DNA of 64,000 nt from Flavobacterium amniphilum (GCF_023634845.1 NZ_JAMLJL010000007.1:124001-188000), one strand, 5' to 3'; shown: positions 19,745-28,154, counted from the stretch's first letter. Numbers and translations: made by a program. Notes: a model not told the origin generated them from the letters alone.

Positions 19745-21169
19745 ATGAGAGTTTTACTGACAGGAGCCAATGGTTATGTAGGCAGAAGATTACTCCCCGA
19801 ATTATTAGCGAAAGGATACGAAGTTGTGTGTTGTGTCCGGGACAGTAGACGGTTGGGTTTAGACACAAAAACTCAGGAATTAATCACCATTTGGGAAGTT
19901 GATTTTTTAAATGAACCTGATTTTACGAATTGTCCGGTTGCAATAGATGTTGCTTACTATCTTATTCATTCAATGTCAGGTTCGATTCAGGATTTTGACA
20001 ATTTGGAAGCAAAAGCCGCCCTAAATTTTAATCTGTACATGAGGGAAATGAAAATCAGCCAGGTGATTTACCTGAGTGGAATTGTAAATGATCCCAATTT
20101 GTCGAAACATATGAAATCAAGAAACAATGTTGAGAATATATTGTACGGTGGAAATTATAAATTAACTGTTTTAAGAGCTGGTATTATTGTAGGTTCAGGA
20201 AGTTCATCTTTTGAAATTATACGGGATTTATGCGAAAAATTACCCGTTATGATTACACCAAAATGGGTTTTAACAAAGACCCAGCCTATTGCCATCCGGG
20301 ATGTAATCCAGTATTTAATCGGGGTGATAAACAGAGAAGATTGTTATAATAAATCGTTTGATATAGGAGGTCCGAATGTTATCACTTACAAGCAAATGAT
20401 GCAATTATATGCCAAGACAAGAGGTTTTAAAATATTGATGATTTCCGTTCCGGTAATGACACCAAGGTTGTCTTCTTATTGGCTGTACTTCGTGACATCG
20501 ACAAGTTTTAAATTGGCCATGAATTTAGTAGACAGCATGAAGGTTGAAGTTATCTGCAAGGATAAAGAACTTCAGAATATGTTGGGTATAAAACCAGTTT
20601 CTTATGTGGATGCCATAAAATTGGCCTTCAAAAAAATAGAACAAAACCTTGTGATTTCAAGTTGGAAAGACAGTTTGGTAAGTAGTGGGTTCAAGTATAA
20701 TCTGACGAGTTATATACAAGTGCCTAAATATGGCTGTTTAAAAGACATAAAGATGCAAAAAGTTGAAAATTCAGACCGGGCAATTGAAAATATTTGGTCG
20801 ATAGGAGGTAACAAAGGCTGGTATTATGGCAGTTGGATGTGGGAGATACGTGGGGTTTTGGATAAAATATTTGGCGGGGTCGGACTCCGGAGAGGCAGAA
20901 CCAGTCCAAATCATTTGGATAATGGCGACTCATTGGATTTTTGGAGAGTGATCCTGGCAGATAAAGAAAACAAACGTTTATTGCTTTTTGCAGAAATGAA
21001 ACTGCCTGGAGAAGCTTGGTTGGAATTCAGAATTGATGAATACAACATACTGCATCAAATCGCCACTTTTCGCCCTAAGGGAATTTTCGGGAGATTATAT
21101 TGGTACAGTATGTTGCCCTTTCATTTTTTTATTTTCAACGGAATGATTAAGAATATCGCGAAAGCCTAA
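19745..21169 (+). CDS. NAD(P)-binding SDR with DUF2867 domain
   Basis: The 474-residue protein starts with an atypical SDR/NmrA-like Rossmann domain ('MRVLLTGANGYVGRRLLPEL') and ends with a DUF2867 domain ('RGRTSPNHLDNGDSLDFWRV', 'EMKLPGEAWLEF'). This two-domain arrangement is the YbjT/DUF2867 family, of unknown substrate; members are annotated as NAD-dependent epimerase-like or quinone-linked. It follows the SDR gene by two bases. A degenerate copy of the metallopeptidase 3' end follows about 20 bases after the stop. Confidence 0.88.
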   Translation: MRVLLTGANGYVGRRLLPELLAKGYEVVCCVRDSRRLGLDTKTQELITIWEVDFLNEPDFTNCPVAIDVAYYLIHSMSGSIQDFDNLEAKAALNFNLYMREMKISQVIYLSGIVNDPNLSKHMKSRNNVENILYGGNYKLTVLRAGIIVGSGSSSFEIIRDLCEKLPVMITPKWVLTKTQPIAIRDVIQYLIGVINREDCYNKSFDIGGPNVITYKQMMQLYAKTRGFKILMISVPVMTPRLSSYWLYFVTSTSFKLAMNLVDSMKVEVICKDKELQNMLGIKPVSYVDAIKLAFKKIEQNLVISSWKDSLVSSGFKYNLTSYIQVPKYGCLKDIKMQKVENSDRAIENIWSIGGNKGWYYGSWMWEIRGVLDKIFGGVGLRRGRTSPNHLDNGDSLDFWRVILADKENKRLLLFAEMKLPGEAWLEFRIDEYNILHQIATFRPKGIFGRLYWYSMLPFHFFIFNGMIKNIAKA

Positions 21170-21190
21170 AGTAAGAGGCAATCACAATAG

Positions 21191-21235
21191 TACAAAACCG
21201 TAGATATCCGCAGGATGATATTTCTTCCGAATTGG
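21191..21235 (+). pseudogene. Third, degenerate copy of the metallopeptidase gene 3' end
   Basis: The stretch from about 21191 runs parallel to the end of the intact metallopeptidase gene and its 3' flank: 'acaaaacc', 'gatatccg', 'aattaggagct' and 'ttcctg' are in the same order and nearly the same spacing. A one-base deletion and several substitutions destroy the frame. It is an old remnant, now continuing into a repetitive intergenic element. Confidence 0.7.
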
Positions 21236-21415
21236 GTAATTAGGAGCTTTTCCTGTCATCCGTTTCAAGAAAACGCACAAAAAACACCGTTTTATCAATA
21301 CAAAAGGAGCTTCCGTTGGTCGCTCTTTTTTATTGTAAAACAATCAGGTGTTTTTTTTGTGTTTTGCTTTCCACTGCTATCAGGGCTAGAAATATCCCTT
21401 ATAATCATATCCATA
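21235..21415. repeat. Intergenic repeat-like element with long inverted repeat
   Basis: Starting at 'ggagcttttcctgtcatccg', this 180-base stretch holds no gene. 'CACAAAAAACACC' near 21277 pairs with 'GGTGTTTTTTTTGTG' near 21350, enclosing 'ggagcttccgttggtcgctc', and it ends with 'ctatcagggctag'. From memory this combination resembles an intergenic element found in many Flavobacterium genomes; that resemblance was not checked. The start of the same element follows the intact metallopeptidase gene, where it is interrupted after about 20 bases. Confidence 0.55.
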
Positions 21416-21421
21416 AGTTAT

Positions 21422-21716
21422 AATTAATTATCTAAAAGACTATAATTAATACCTAAAAGCTTATAATTAATACCTAAAAGACTATAATTAATACCTAAAA
21501 GGTTATAATTAGTATCTAAAAGGTTATAATTAATACCTAAAAGGTTATAATTAGTATCTAAAAGGTTATAATTAATACCTAAAAGGTTATAATTAATATC
21601 TAAAAGGTTATAATTAATATCTAAAAGGTTATAATTAATACCTAAAAGGTTATAATTAATACCTAAAAGGTTATAATTAATATCTAAAAGGCTATAATTA
21701 ATACCTAAAAGATTAT
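21422..21716 (+). repeat. Tandem array of about fourteen 21-bp repeats (array 2)
   Basis: Fourteen units of 21 bp (the first 22) begin AATTAATA or AATTAGTA and share ACCTAAAAGG or ATCTAAAAGG. Variation is mostly C/T before the core and A/G after AATTA. The unit length, the AATT start and the CTAAAAGG core are the same as in array 1 (16521-16748), so the two arrays are related. No coding capacity is apparent. Confidence 0.95.
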
Positions 21717-21750
21717 AATTAATTTACCTATCAATTATCAACTCATAATT

Positions 21751-21858
21751 AGCTTCGCTCCGTTCGCCTACGGCTCGGGTCATAATTCATAACTCATAAC
21801 TTATAATTCATTAACTCATAACTAGCTTCGCTCCGTTCGCCTGCGGCTCGGGTCATAA
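21751..21858. repeat. Two copies of a 34-bp GC-rich repeat
   Basis: Copies at 21751-21784 and 21824-21857 differ at one position. Each reads 'agcttcgctccgttcgcc', then t-R-cggctcgggtcata. They are much more GC-rich than the surrounding AT-rich spacer of 'cataattcataactc' type. They lie between the 21-bp array and the comM stop codon. The function is unknown. Confidence 0.85.
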
Positions 21859-21864
21859 CTATAA

Positions 21865-23400
21865 TCATCCCAACCAGCCTTCCCGGTCTAAACTCCGGTA
21901 TTGAATCGCTTCTGCAATATGATTTGAATTAACCGCTTCAGAGTTATCCAGATCTGCAATTGTTCTGGAGACTTTCAAAATCCGGTCATAAGCACGCGCT
22001 GATAAATTCAACCGTTCCATCGCCGATTTTAACAATTGCAGCGAAGTTTCATCCAGTTGGCAATAGGTTCTGATTTGTCTGGTAGTCATTTGCGCATTGT
22101 AATGAATGTATTCATACGATTTAAACCGCTCCGATTGGATTTCCCTGGCACTGGTTACCCTTTTCCGTATCTCGGCACTGCTTTCACCATTCCGTTTTTC
22201 TGATAACTGGTCGAAAGGAACGGGAGTGACTTCAATATGGATATCAATCCGGTCCAGCAGCGGTCCCGATATTTTACTCAAATAGCGTTGCATTTCAGAA
22301 GGAGAGGAGCTAACCGGAGCATTCGGATCATTAAAATAACCACCCGGACTCGGATTCATACTGGCGACCAACATAAACGAAGATGGGTAGGTTATGGTGA
22401 ATTTTGCCCTTGAAATGGTTACTTCCCGGTCTTCAAGCGGTTGCCGCATGACTTCGAGTACTTCGCGCTTAAATTCGGGTAATTCATCTAAAAACAACAC
22501 GCCGTTATGCGCCAGCGAAATTTCTCCCGGTTGCGGATAACTCCCGCCACCCACCAGTGAAACCGAAGAGGCACTGTGATGGGGTGACCTGAAGGGCCTT
22601 TGGTTCATCAAGCCGGAATCCTTTACTTTTCCTGCAACACTGTGAATTTTTGTGGTTTCCAGTGCTTCCCATAAAGTCATGGGCGGTAAAATACTCGGTA
22701 TACGTTTCGCCAGCATGGTTTTTCCGGCTCCCGGAGGACCAATCAATATTACATTATGCCCACCGGCAGCGGCTATTTCCATACAACGCTTAATCGATTC
22801 CTGACCACGGACTTCGGCAAAATCAAATTCGGGAAACTCAAGGGTTTTGTAAAATTCTTCGCGGGTATTGATAACGGTAGGTTCCAGTGTTCCATTTCCT
22901 TCAAAAAAATCTATGACTTCTTTGATGTTTTCGACTCCGTAAACATCAAGACCGGCGACAATAGCCGCTTCTTTTACATTTTGTTTTGGTAAAAAGAATC
23001 CTTTAAATCCTTCTTCTTTGGCCTTAATGGCTATGGATAATGCACCTCTGATAGGCTGTAGATTACCGTCAAGCGACAGTTCCCCCATAATAATGTATTG
23101 ACCCACTTCTTCAGCAGTAATCTGACCTGAAGCAACAAGAATACCGATGGCAATGGTTAAATCATAGGCAGATCCTTCTTTGCGTAAATCGGCCGGTGCC
23201 ATATTGATGGTGATTTTCTTTCCGGGAAAATTGTATTCGTTGTTTTTCAGGGCGGCAGCAATACGGTAACTGCTTTCTTTGATGGCATTATCAGGAAGGC
23301 CTACCAGATGGTATCCAATTCCCTTATCGATATTGACTTCAATGGTAATAGTTGTGGCGTCGACACCAAAAACGGTGCTTCCGAAGACTTTGATTAACAT
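21865..23400 (-). CDS. comM: YifB/ComM family Mg-chelatase-like AAA+ ATPase
   Basis: This 511-residue protein has the three-part ComM/YifB layout: an N-terminal Lon-like domain ('[18 protein letters not shown]' region), a Mg-chelatase AAA+ core with Walker A 'GPPGAGKTM', Walker B-type '[10 protein letters not shown]' and '[10 protein letters not shown]', and a C-terminal '[18 protein letters not shown]' domain. In gamma-proteobacteria ComM is a hexameric helicase that extends branch migration during natural transformation; the same role here is inference. It is transcribed from a promoter in the left 179-bp direct repeat. Its natural neighbour dsbD is now 4.9 kb away because of an insertion. 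Confidence 0.93.
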   Translation of the reverse strand: MLIKVFGSTVFGVDATTITIEVNIDKGIGYHLVGLPDNAIKESSYRIAAALKNNEYNFPGKKITINMAPADLRKEGSAYDLTIAIGILVASGQITAEEVGQYIIMGELSLDGNLQPIRGALSIAIKAKEEGFKGFFLPKQNVKEAAIVAGLDVYGVENIKEVIDFFEGNGTLEPTVINTREEFYKTLEFPEFDFAEVRGQESIKRCMEIAAAGGHNVILIGPPGAGKTMLAKRIPSILPPMTLWEALETTKIHSVAGKVKDSGLMNQRPFRSPHHSASSVSLVGGGSYPQPGEISLAHNGVLFLDELPEFKREVLEVMRQPLEDREVTISRAKFTITYPSSFMLVASMNPSPGGYFNDPNAPVSSSPSEMQRYLSKISGPLLDRIDIHIEVTPVPFDQLSEKRNGESSAEIRKRVTSAREIQSERFKSYEYIHYNAQMTTRQIRTYCQLDETSLQLLKSAMERLNLSARAYDRILKVSRTIADLDNSEAVNSNHIAEAIQYRSLDREGWLG

Positions 23401-23432
23401 GGCGTATACTTTTTAAATGGCTTATAATGTTG

Positions 23433-23440
23433 CAAATATA
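23433..23440 (-). promoter_or_regulatory. Promoter -7 element of comM
   Basis: TATATTTG matches the TAnnTTTG consensus 32 bases upstream of the comM ATG. Because it lies in the direct repeat, an identical copy at 28358-28365 faces into the right end of the island. Confidence 0.6.
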
Positions 23441-23460
23441 GAAAAGTTACCCCAATAAAA

Positions 23461-23485
23461 AATCCCGGCGAACCGGGATTTGATT
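23461..23485 (-). terminator. Duplicate dsbD terminator in the left repeat
   Basis: AATCCCGG-cgaa-CCGGGATT with a T-rich run on the minus strand. It is an exact copy of the terminator that follows the real dsbD stop near 28386-28407, and now ends transcripts coming out of the island. Confidence 0.75.
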
Positions 23486-23517
23486 ATTTTTTGAAGTTTT
23501 TGATTCCGCTTTCCAGC

Positions 23518-23847
23518 ATATTTCATCTTCTCGGAAACCTATCTACATCACTAAATTTATGTATCATAAGTTCATTACTTTTACATTCAATTTTTTTGGA
23601 AATTTTATAAAATATTTAGGTAGAAAAATAATGAATATATTGAGTTAGATTCGACAGAAGTGATTGGAGCAATGGTGTCAACTCAAAAAGAATTTTCAAT
23701 AATACTGAATAAAATTTTTATTTAAAAAAGGTAGTTTAAATTGGGTTAAACTAAAAGATTGATAGTTATTACTTGATATTGAATTAGGTCATGTATGTAA
23801 TGATATTGAACAGTATCGTCAGTTTTATTAAGTATGATTTTTGTGAC
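23518..23847. other. Gene-free left end of the effector island
   Basis: This AT-rich 330-base stretch lies between the left direct repeat and the first island gene. No reading frame with a plausible start, RNA gene or transposase remnant was seen. Confidence 0.5.
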
Positions 23848-24786
23848 CTAAAATCCTTTTTCATAAGGGTTTTGATTGTTTTTTTCTGCTTTTTCAATTA
23901 TTCTTAAAGTTCTTTCATCAACAACCGGTGAAAGTACTTTCTTGGATTTGTTTTTTTTAACTAAATCATTGCAATTCGAGTCATCCAATAAATCATCAAA
24001 TTTGAAAATTCTTATGATAGAATAATTAATTTTTTGATTCTTTTTAAAAGCAGTTTTATTGAATTTTACAAATACATACTTATCATTCACATAAGTAATA
24101 TTATAATTTGGATTGTATTCAATTTTTTGAATTTTGCATTCTAAATTCTCAATATTTTCCAATTCATCTGGAAGCATAAATGCATTGTGAAAAGTTCTTC
24201 CAAATGAGAAAATCCAATAAAATTCAATAAAAATGAATACTAAAATAAGTTTAAGAAAACTCTTTTTTTCATAATCTTTAATCTTTAATGAATGATGACC
24301 CAAATGCCAACTAAAGAGTATAAATATACTTATGATAATGTTTAAAGGAACATACCAAAATATATTTAAAGAAGTTCGAATATCATCACTTAAATAATTT
24401 GTTATTTTATAAAGTAAGTAATTGAAACAAAAGAATAATATTAAAAAGAATGTTGCAATTAGATTATTCCTTTCTTTAATTTTGAGCAATAATAATAATT
24501 TGCTCTCACCATTACTGTCAATTAGATTATTATTGGTATTTTCAGAATTTGTATCTGTTTTAAGTACAGTGACATAAAACAAATAAAGTGAACCAAATAT
24601 TATTGACAATATAAATATCATCAAAAGACCATCTGGAATCATTTGACTTACAGAAAAAAACCTTATAAATGAAAATGATATAGATGATAATTCTGCTATT
24701 TGCCACAAACCACCTAATATTGGTGGGACAATGATAATAAGGCTTAAATTTTGGTTTGTTGTATTGAGTAGTTTTTTTAAATCCAC
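23848..24786 (-). CDS. Multi-pass membrane protein, candidate immunity protein
   Basis: This 312-residue protein has an N-terminal hydrophobic hairpin ('LSLIIIVPPILGGLWQIAEL' and 'GLLMIFILSIIFGSLYLFYV'), then about three more helices and a soluble C-terminal tail. It is a full-length paralogue of the membrane protein at 18096-18833, sharing 'LGGLWQ', 'RFFSVSQ', 'VNDKYVFVKF' and 'DDSNCND'. It is third in an apparent operon after the TssD-protease fusion and a lipoprotein (41-base gap). From this position it may be an inner-membrane immunity or accessory protein; no family is recognised. Low GC fits recent acquisition. Confidence 0.75.
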   Translation of the reverse strand: MDLKKLLNTTNQNLSLIIIVPPILGGLWQIAELSSISFSFIRFFSVSQMIPDGLLMIFILSIIFGSLYLFYVTVLKTDTNSENTNNNLIDSNGESKLLLLLKIKERNNLIATFFLILFFCFNYLLYKITNYLSDDIRTSLNIFWYVPLNIIISIFILFSWHLGHHSLKIKDYEKKSFLKLILVFIFIEFYWIFSFGRTFHNAFMLPDELENIENLECKIQKIEYNPNYNITYVNDKYVFVKFNKTAFKKNQKINYSIIRIFKFDDLLDDSNCNDLVKKNKSKKVLSPVVDERTLRIIEKAEKNNQNPYEKGF

Positions 24787-24827
24787 GTTCTATCGTTTTA
24801 GTAAAAATAAGATAATTACTATTATAT

Positions 24828-25511
24828 TTATTCGACTAAATGATAGATTTCTTTCTTGTATTTCCAATCGTCGTTTTCTCTAATGTATAATTTACCATAA
24901 CTATCATAAATAGTTGATGTTTCAACAAATGCAGAATCCATTTTTTGGTTAAACTTAATACTAGTTACTTTAAATTTTAAAGTGTAGTTGTTTGATGTGT
25001 GGTGTGGTTCTAAAATTGCTCGTGCATTTTCTTTATTCTTTCCACTTGCCAATGAACCCAATCCATATATTAATTTACCATTGATTTTTTTCTTGTATTC
25101 ATCGGTTAAAATCAAAGGTTTCAAGTTATTTGAATTGCAGTTTAAGTTAAATTTTGAAATTGAATCTTCATAAATAACTCTTTCAAGTAAATATGAAGGC
25201 AGCTTTTGTTTATTTAAATCAAAGTGATTGAGAGTTTGACTCAAGTTTTTAAATAAAGAAATATTAATATTTTCTTGAATTATAGTGTATTTCAACTTGG
25301 GAAATTTTGCATAAGATTCATTATTGTTATTCTCGCAAAGTTCAATACTAGCAATCTTATTTATAGCAATTCCTAATAGATGTGGAGTTGAATTACGTAA
25401 AATAATTTCTGAGTCTTGTTCCCATTTGTTAAAGAATTTATCTGCACTAGCTTCTTTTGAAGCTGTACACGAAACCAATAAAATTATAATTGCTAGAAAA
25501 CTAAATTTCAT
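24828..25511 (-). CDS. Lipoprotein, candidate immunity protein of the TssD-protease
   Basis: This 227-residue protein has a lipoprotein signal, MKFSFLAIIILLVSC, with Cys15 as the lipidated residue, so it should be periplasmic and membrane-anchored. The start chosen lies 11 bases after the stop of the protease gene; an upstream ATG would overlap that gene and spoil the signal. The mature part is not recognised; it has 'LSTLNHF'-like mixed alpha/beta character and a C-terminal 'IYDSYGKLYIRENDDWKYKKEIYHL', shortened as 'YGKLYIRENDDWKYKKE', resembling NTF2-type or DUF-type endings. A lipoprotein encoded directly after a periplasm-directed toxin is a usual immunity arrangement; that function is inferred. 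Confidence 0.75.
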   Translation of the reverse strand: MKFSFLAIIILLVSCTASKEASADKFFNKWEQDSEIILRNSTPHLLGIAINKIASIELCENNNNESYAKFPKLKYTIIQENINISLFKNLSQTLNHFDLNKQKLPSYLLERVIYEDSISKFNLNCNSNNLKPLILTDEYKKKINGKLIYGLGSLASGKNKENARAILEPHHTSNNYTLKFKVTSIKFNQKMDSAFVETSTIYDSYGKLYIRENDDWKYKKEIYHLVE

Positions 25512-25522
25512 AAGGTGATTTT

Positions 25523-27028
25523 TTAATGTAATGAAGCCCATTGATAGTAAAATAATGATTCTTTAGTATTATTATAATCCATATAATTTTTGGTTTTACT
25601 AATTCCAAATGTATGTTTTTTAATCTTTCCAGTTTCAGCAAATGTATGTTCCAAATTTAAGGCGTGCATTATTTCGTGCGGTATTTCAGTTTTAGTTTCC
25701 TTATTTTCATTTTTTAAGAACATCAAACTTGTTGTTCCAATAGTGATACCATTATTTGAAAATACACTTTCATCATTTGAATTAGCATTTTCCCATTGAC
25801 ATTTTAAGTTGGTCAAGAATAAGGTAATTTCATCTTGAATTGCGGTATTTTGTCTTGAATGAAATAAGCCTGTTATTAAAGTTAAAAATGAAGCTCTATT
25901 TGAAGCAGGTTGTTTTAAACTATCCTTAGAACCTTCAATCAAATTTTTCTTAATACGCTCAATTACTACCTTTTCAGCTGGAGTGGTAGTAGCTGAATTT
26001 ATATCTAAAATATTTGGTGCTTGATTTACTAGCTTAATATCAATCAAAGCTGGATTAAATGCTCTTTTGAAATAATCATTTAATTCGGCTGCATTTTTGA
26101 TATGACTATTTAAGACAACATCTTTATCACCTTTATTAAAATCGACTACAATCCAACGAACTTTTTGTTCTTTCGGTGCTGGATAAAAGAAATTGATTGC
26201 TCCGATTGGGTCATTATCACCCAATAATTTTAGTTGTAATGTGTTTGAACTTGTTTTATTACAAGTTATTGTGACTTCTTTAGCATCTTTTAAATTGGTA
26301 GGACTGAAAGTAAAATCAGGATGATTTTCAAATTCAATTGTTTGATATAAATCTTGATTTTTTTGCTTAAGTATATCTAATTCCAATGTGATTTTTTGGT
26401 CTTTTCTCATACTAACCCAAACAGGAAAGTATTGTTCGCCATAAACTTGAATTGGATTGTATTCTTTCTCAAATATTGCGGTGTTTGAAGTGCAAGTTTT
26501 TTTGTAATTATCTGGAATTTTATCAAAACCAAATTTACCTTCTTTGATATCAGTTTTTTTTGCATCAAAACTGATGATTAATTTCTTTTCGGTATCAGTT
26601 TCTTTTATAGGTGTTGGTTCTTTTGGGGTTGGGTCAGTAACTCTCCAAGATTTTGAAAAGATTACTTGACCGTTTTCAACCATTGAAGCTGGTGAAAGTG
26701 TGATACTTGTAGTTAACGGTTCTGTATTGGTAGAATCGAAAGCTTTGCTGTTGCTGATACAATATGTATCTAGTAATTCAACATTTCTACTTTTTGAAGT
26801 TCCAGTTCTTGAAGGTATTACGATTTTGACTTTCTTCATTGAACTACTATCAATCATCCATTGAAGCAACAACGGACTTTTAATAGTTTCAAGTTTTATA
26901 TCCCAATATCCACCTTTGAAATTGCTGTTTGGGTTTCCCATAAAGTCAACTTCTTGGTTGAACTTTAAATCAAACTCTAAAATATTATACTCTTGGTCTT
27001 CTACGAAAAGCCTTGCTGAAATGCTCAT
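25523..27028 (-). CDS. TssD (Hcp-like) tube protein fused to a metzincin-type protease domain
   Basis: Residues 1-130 match the Bacteroidota type VI tube protein TssD: 'ARLFVEDQEYNILEF', 'GGYWDIKLET', 'LLQWMIDSS', a 'DTYC' strand and 'TTSITLSPASM'. A Pro/Thr linker (about 131-148) leads to a beta-rich middle region (about 150-300, including 'YFPVWVSMRKDQKITLEL') of a type I associate with Bacteroidota type VI effectors. The C-terminus carries a metzincin zinc motif, HEIMHALNLEH (His451, Glu452, His455, His461), with Asn where Gly is usual, and a Met-turn 'NYMDY' (Met483). A secreted protease toxin delivered as a specialised tube subunit is the best reading. It leads an operon with a lipoprotein and a membrane protein. 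Confidence 0.82.
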   Translation of the reverse strand: MSISARLFVEDQEYNILEFDLKFNQEVDFMGNPNSNFKGGYWDIKLETIKSPLLLQWMIDSSSMKKVKIVIPSRTGTSKSRNVELLDTYCISNSKAFDSTNTEPLTTSITLSPASMVENGQVIFSKSWRVTDPTPKEPTPIKETDTEKKLIISFDAKKTDIKEGKFGFDKIPDNYKKTCTSNTAIFEKEYNPIQVYGEQYFPVWVSMRKDQKITLELDILKQKNQDLYQTIEFENHPDFTFSPTNLKDAKEVTITCNKTSSNTLQLKLLGDNDPIGAINFFYPAPKEQKVRWIVVDFNKGDKDVVLNSHIKNAAELNDYFKRAFNPALIDIKLVNQAPNILDINSATTTPAEKVVIERIKKNLIEGSKDSLKQPASNRASFLTLITGLFHSRQNTAIQDEITLFLTNLKCQWENANSNDESVFSNNGITIGTTSLMFLKNENKETKTEIPHEIMHALNLEHTFAETGKIKKHTFGISKTKNYMDYNNTKESLFYYQWASLH

Positions 27029-27051
27029 GTTACCTCTATTGTTTATTAATA

Positions 27052-27059
27052 CAAATATA
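27052..27059 (-). promoter_or_regulatory. Promoter -7 element of the TssD-protease operon
   Basis: TATATTTG matches the TAnnTTTG consensus 23 bases upstream of the start codon. It shares a 118-base spacer with the divergent zinc-finger gene. Confidence 0.6.
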
Positions 27060-27146
27060 TAAGAAAAAACCTACTTGTTAGTTGAAGATTGTTTAAGAAG
27101 GTAAAGCAAAATAAAATGATATATTTACTATAGGAAATTTGTCATT

Positions 27147-28154
27147 ATGAAAATAAAATGTAATCTATGTTTGAAAAATAATGTTGATGCACATCCAAAT
27201 TCACATTATTTATCAGATTTTATTATTCGTCCAGCTTTAAATATTCAAGGTTCATCTAAAAGAGATTTGGGTTTTTACTTTGGATTTGATTCAGATAAAC
27301 CATCTTCACAATTTAGGTATCAAAGAGGATTCACAAAATTTGAAAAAGTTGAAGAAGTATTAGGGCGTCAATCAACTGAGGAAGAAATTGTGATAATGAA
27401 ACAAAATATTGAATTTTCTTCAAATGATAAATTTTGCATTGATTGCGAACCAAAATTTACCAAGATTGAAAATTTATTTAATAAAAATATTTTGCCAAAA
27501 TTAAGAGATAGTGATTTAACTGGAATTAAAAATTTAGAATTAAGCGTTGAGGATTCAAAAGCATTAAGATTATTTGTATTACTTAATTTTTTTAGAACAT
27601 CAATTTGTGATGATGAATTTCAAATTCAAAAGGAATTGCAAAATATTTTAAGAGATAAAATTTTTAATTATGATTTTGAAGGATTAGAAAATATACACTT
27701 GTCAGTTTCTTACCTTGAAACTTTACCCAATGAAGGTGATATAGATAATACTTATAAAACTGAAAACATTGTTGGTATTGTTTATGGGGCAAATCCCAAA
27801 ACTATTTTTTTCAATGATTTTGTAATAACACTCATTGATGGACATGATTTCGAGCACGTAGAATATAATATTTTTGAAGACATCAATTCTTTGCTGAATT
27901 CGTTAAATATTGATATGAAAAATTATAAAGTAAAAATTTTTTCAAATGATGAGAGAAAATTTATAATTAATAAAATAGCTACAAAACTAGGAATAAAAAT
28001 TTATCAAGAACAAATATTAGATTTCTATAAAAGATATGTAATTGAATTTAACAAATTACCAACGGATAAAATTATAGGTGATTTTATTGAGTCATTCTTG
28101 AATAATAGAAAACATGCAACAGTTGAACAAAATAGGAATAAATTAATATTTTAG
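27147..28154 (+). CDS. Hypothetical protein with HNH-like paired CxxC zinc site
   Basis: This 335-residue protein has CxxC at residues 5-8, 'NSHYLSDFI' at 18-26 and a second CxxC at 97-100 ('FCIDCEPKF', followed by Glu). The order CxxC - SHxxxxF - CxxCE resembles a group of uncharacterised proteins with an HNH-like treble-clef zinc site that begin 'C.LCgk...SHiiPkf'. The remaining two-thirds is helical and AT-rich in codon use. No catalytic HNH histidine pair is certain. It is divergent from the TssD-protease operon and inside the same direct-repeat-bounded island. A nuclease or a defence role is possible but unproven. Confidence 0.6.
   Translation: MKIKCNLCLKNNVDAHPNSHYLSDFIIRPALNIQGSSKRDLGFYFGFDSDKPSSQFRYQRGFTKFEKVEEVLGRQSTEEEIVIMKQNIEFSSNDKFCIDCEPKFTKIENLFNKNILPKLRDSDLTGIKNLELSVEDSKALRLFVLLNFFRTSICDDEFQIQKELQNILRDKIFNYDFEGLENIHLSVSYLETLPNEGDIDNTYKTENIVGIVYGANPKTIFFNDFVITLIDGHDFEHVEYNIFEDINSLLNSLNIDMKNYKVKIFSNDERKFIINKIATKLGIKIYQEQILDFYKRYVIEFNKLPTDKIIGDFIESFLNNRKHATVEQNRNKLIF

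Larger units (their letters stand above)
23339..23517. repeat. Left 179-bp direct repeat flanking the effector island
   Basis: These 179 bases are identical to 28264-28442. They contain the first 62 bases of comM, its promoter, the dsbD terminator and the last 35 or so bases of dsbD coding sequence. The comM side is joined to the complete gene here, whereas the dsbD part is a truncated duplicate. Confidence 0.97.

Noticed and set aside
21215..21427. 70-residue frame after the DUF2867 gene
   Set aside because: It runs through the degenerate peptidase tail and an intergenic repeat; no protein features.
21422..21716. CRISPR array
   Set aside because: Units are 21 bp without unique spacers, and no cas genes are present; it is a tandem repeat.
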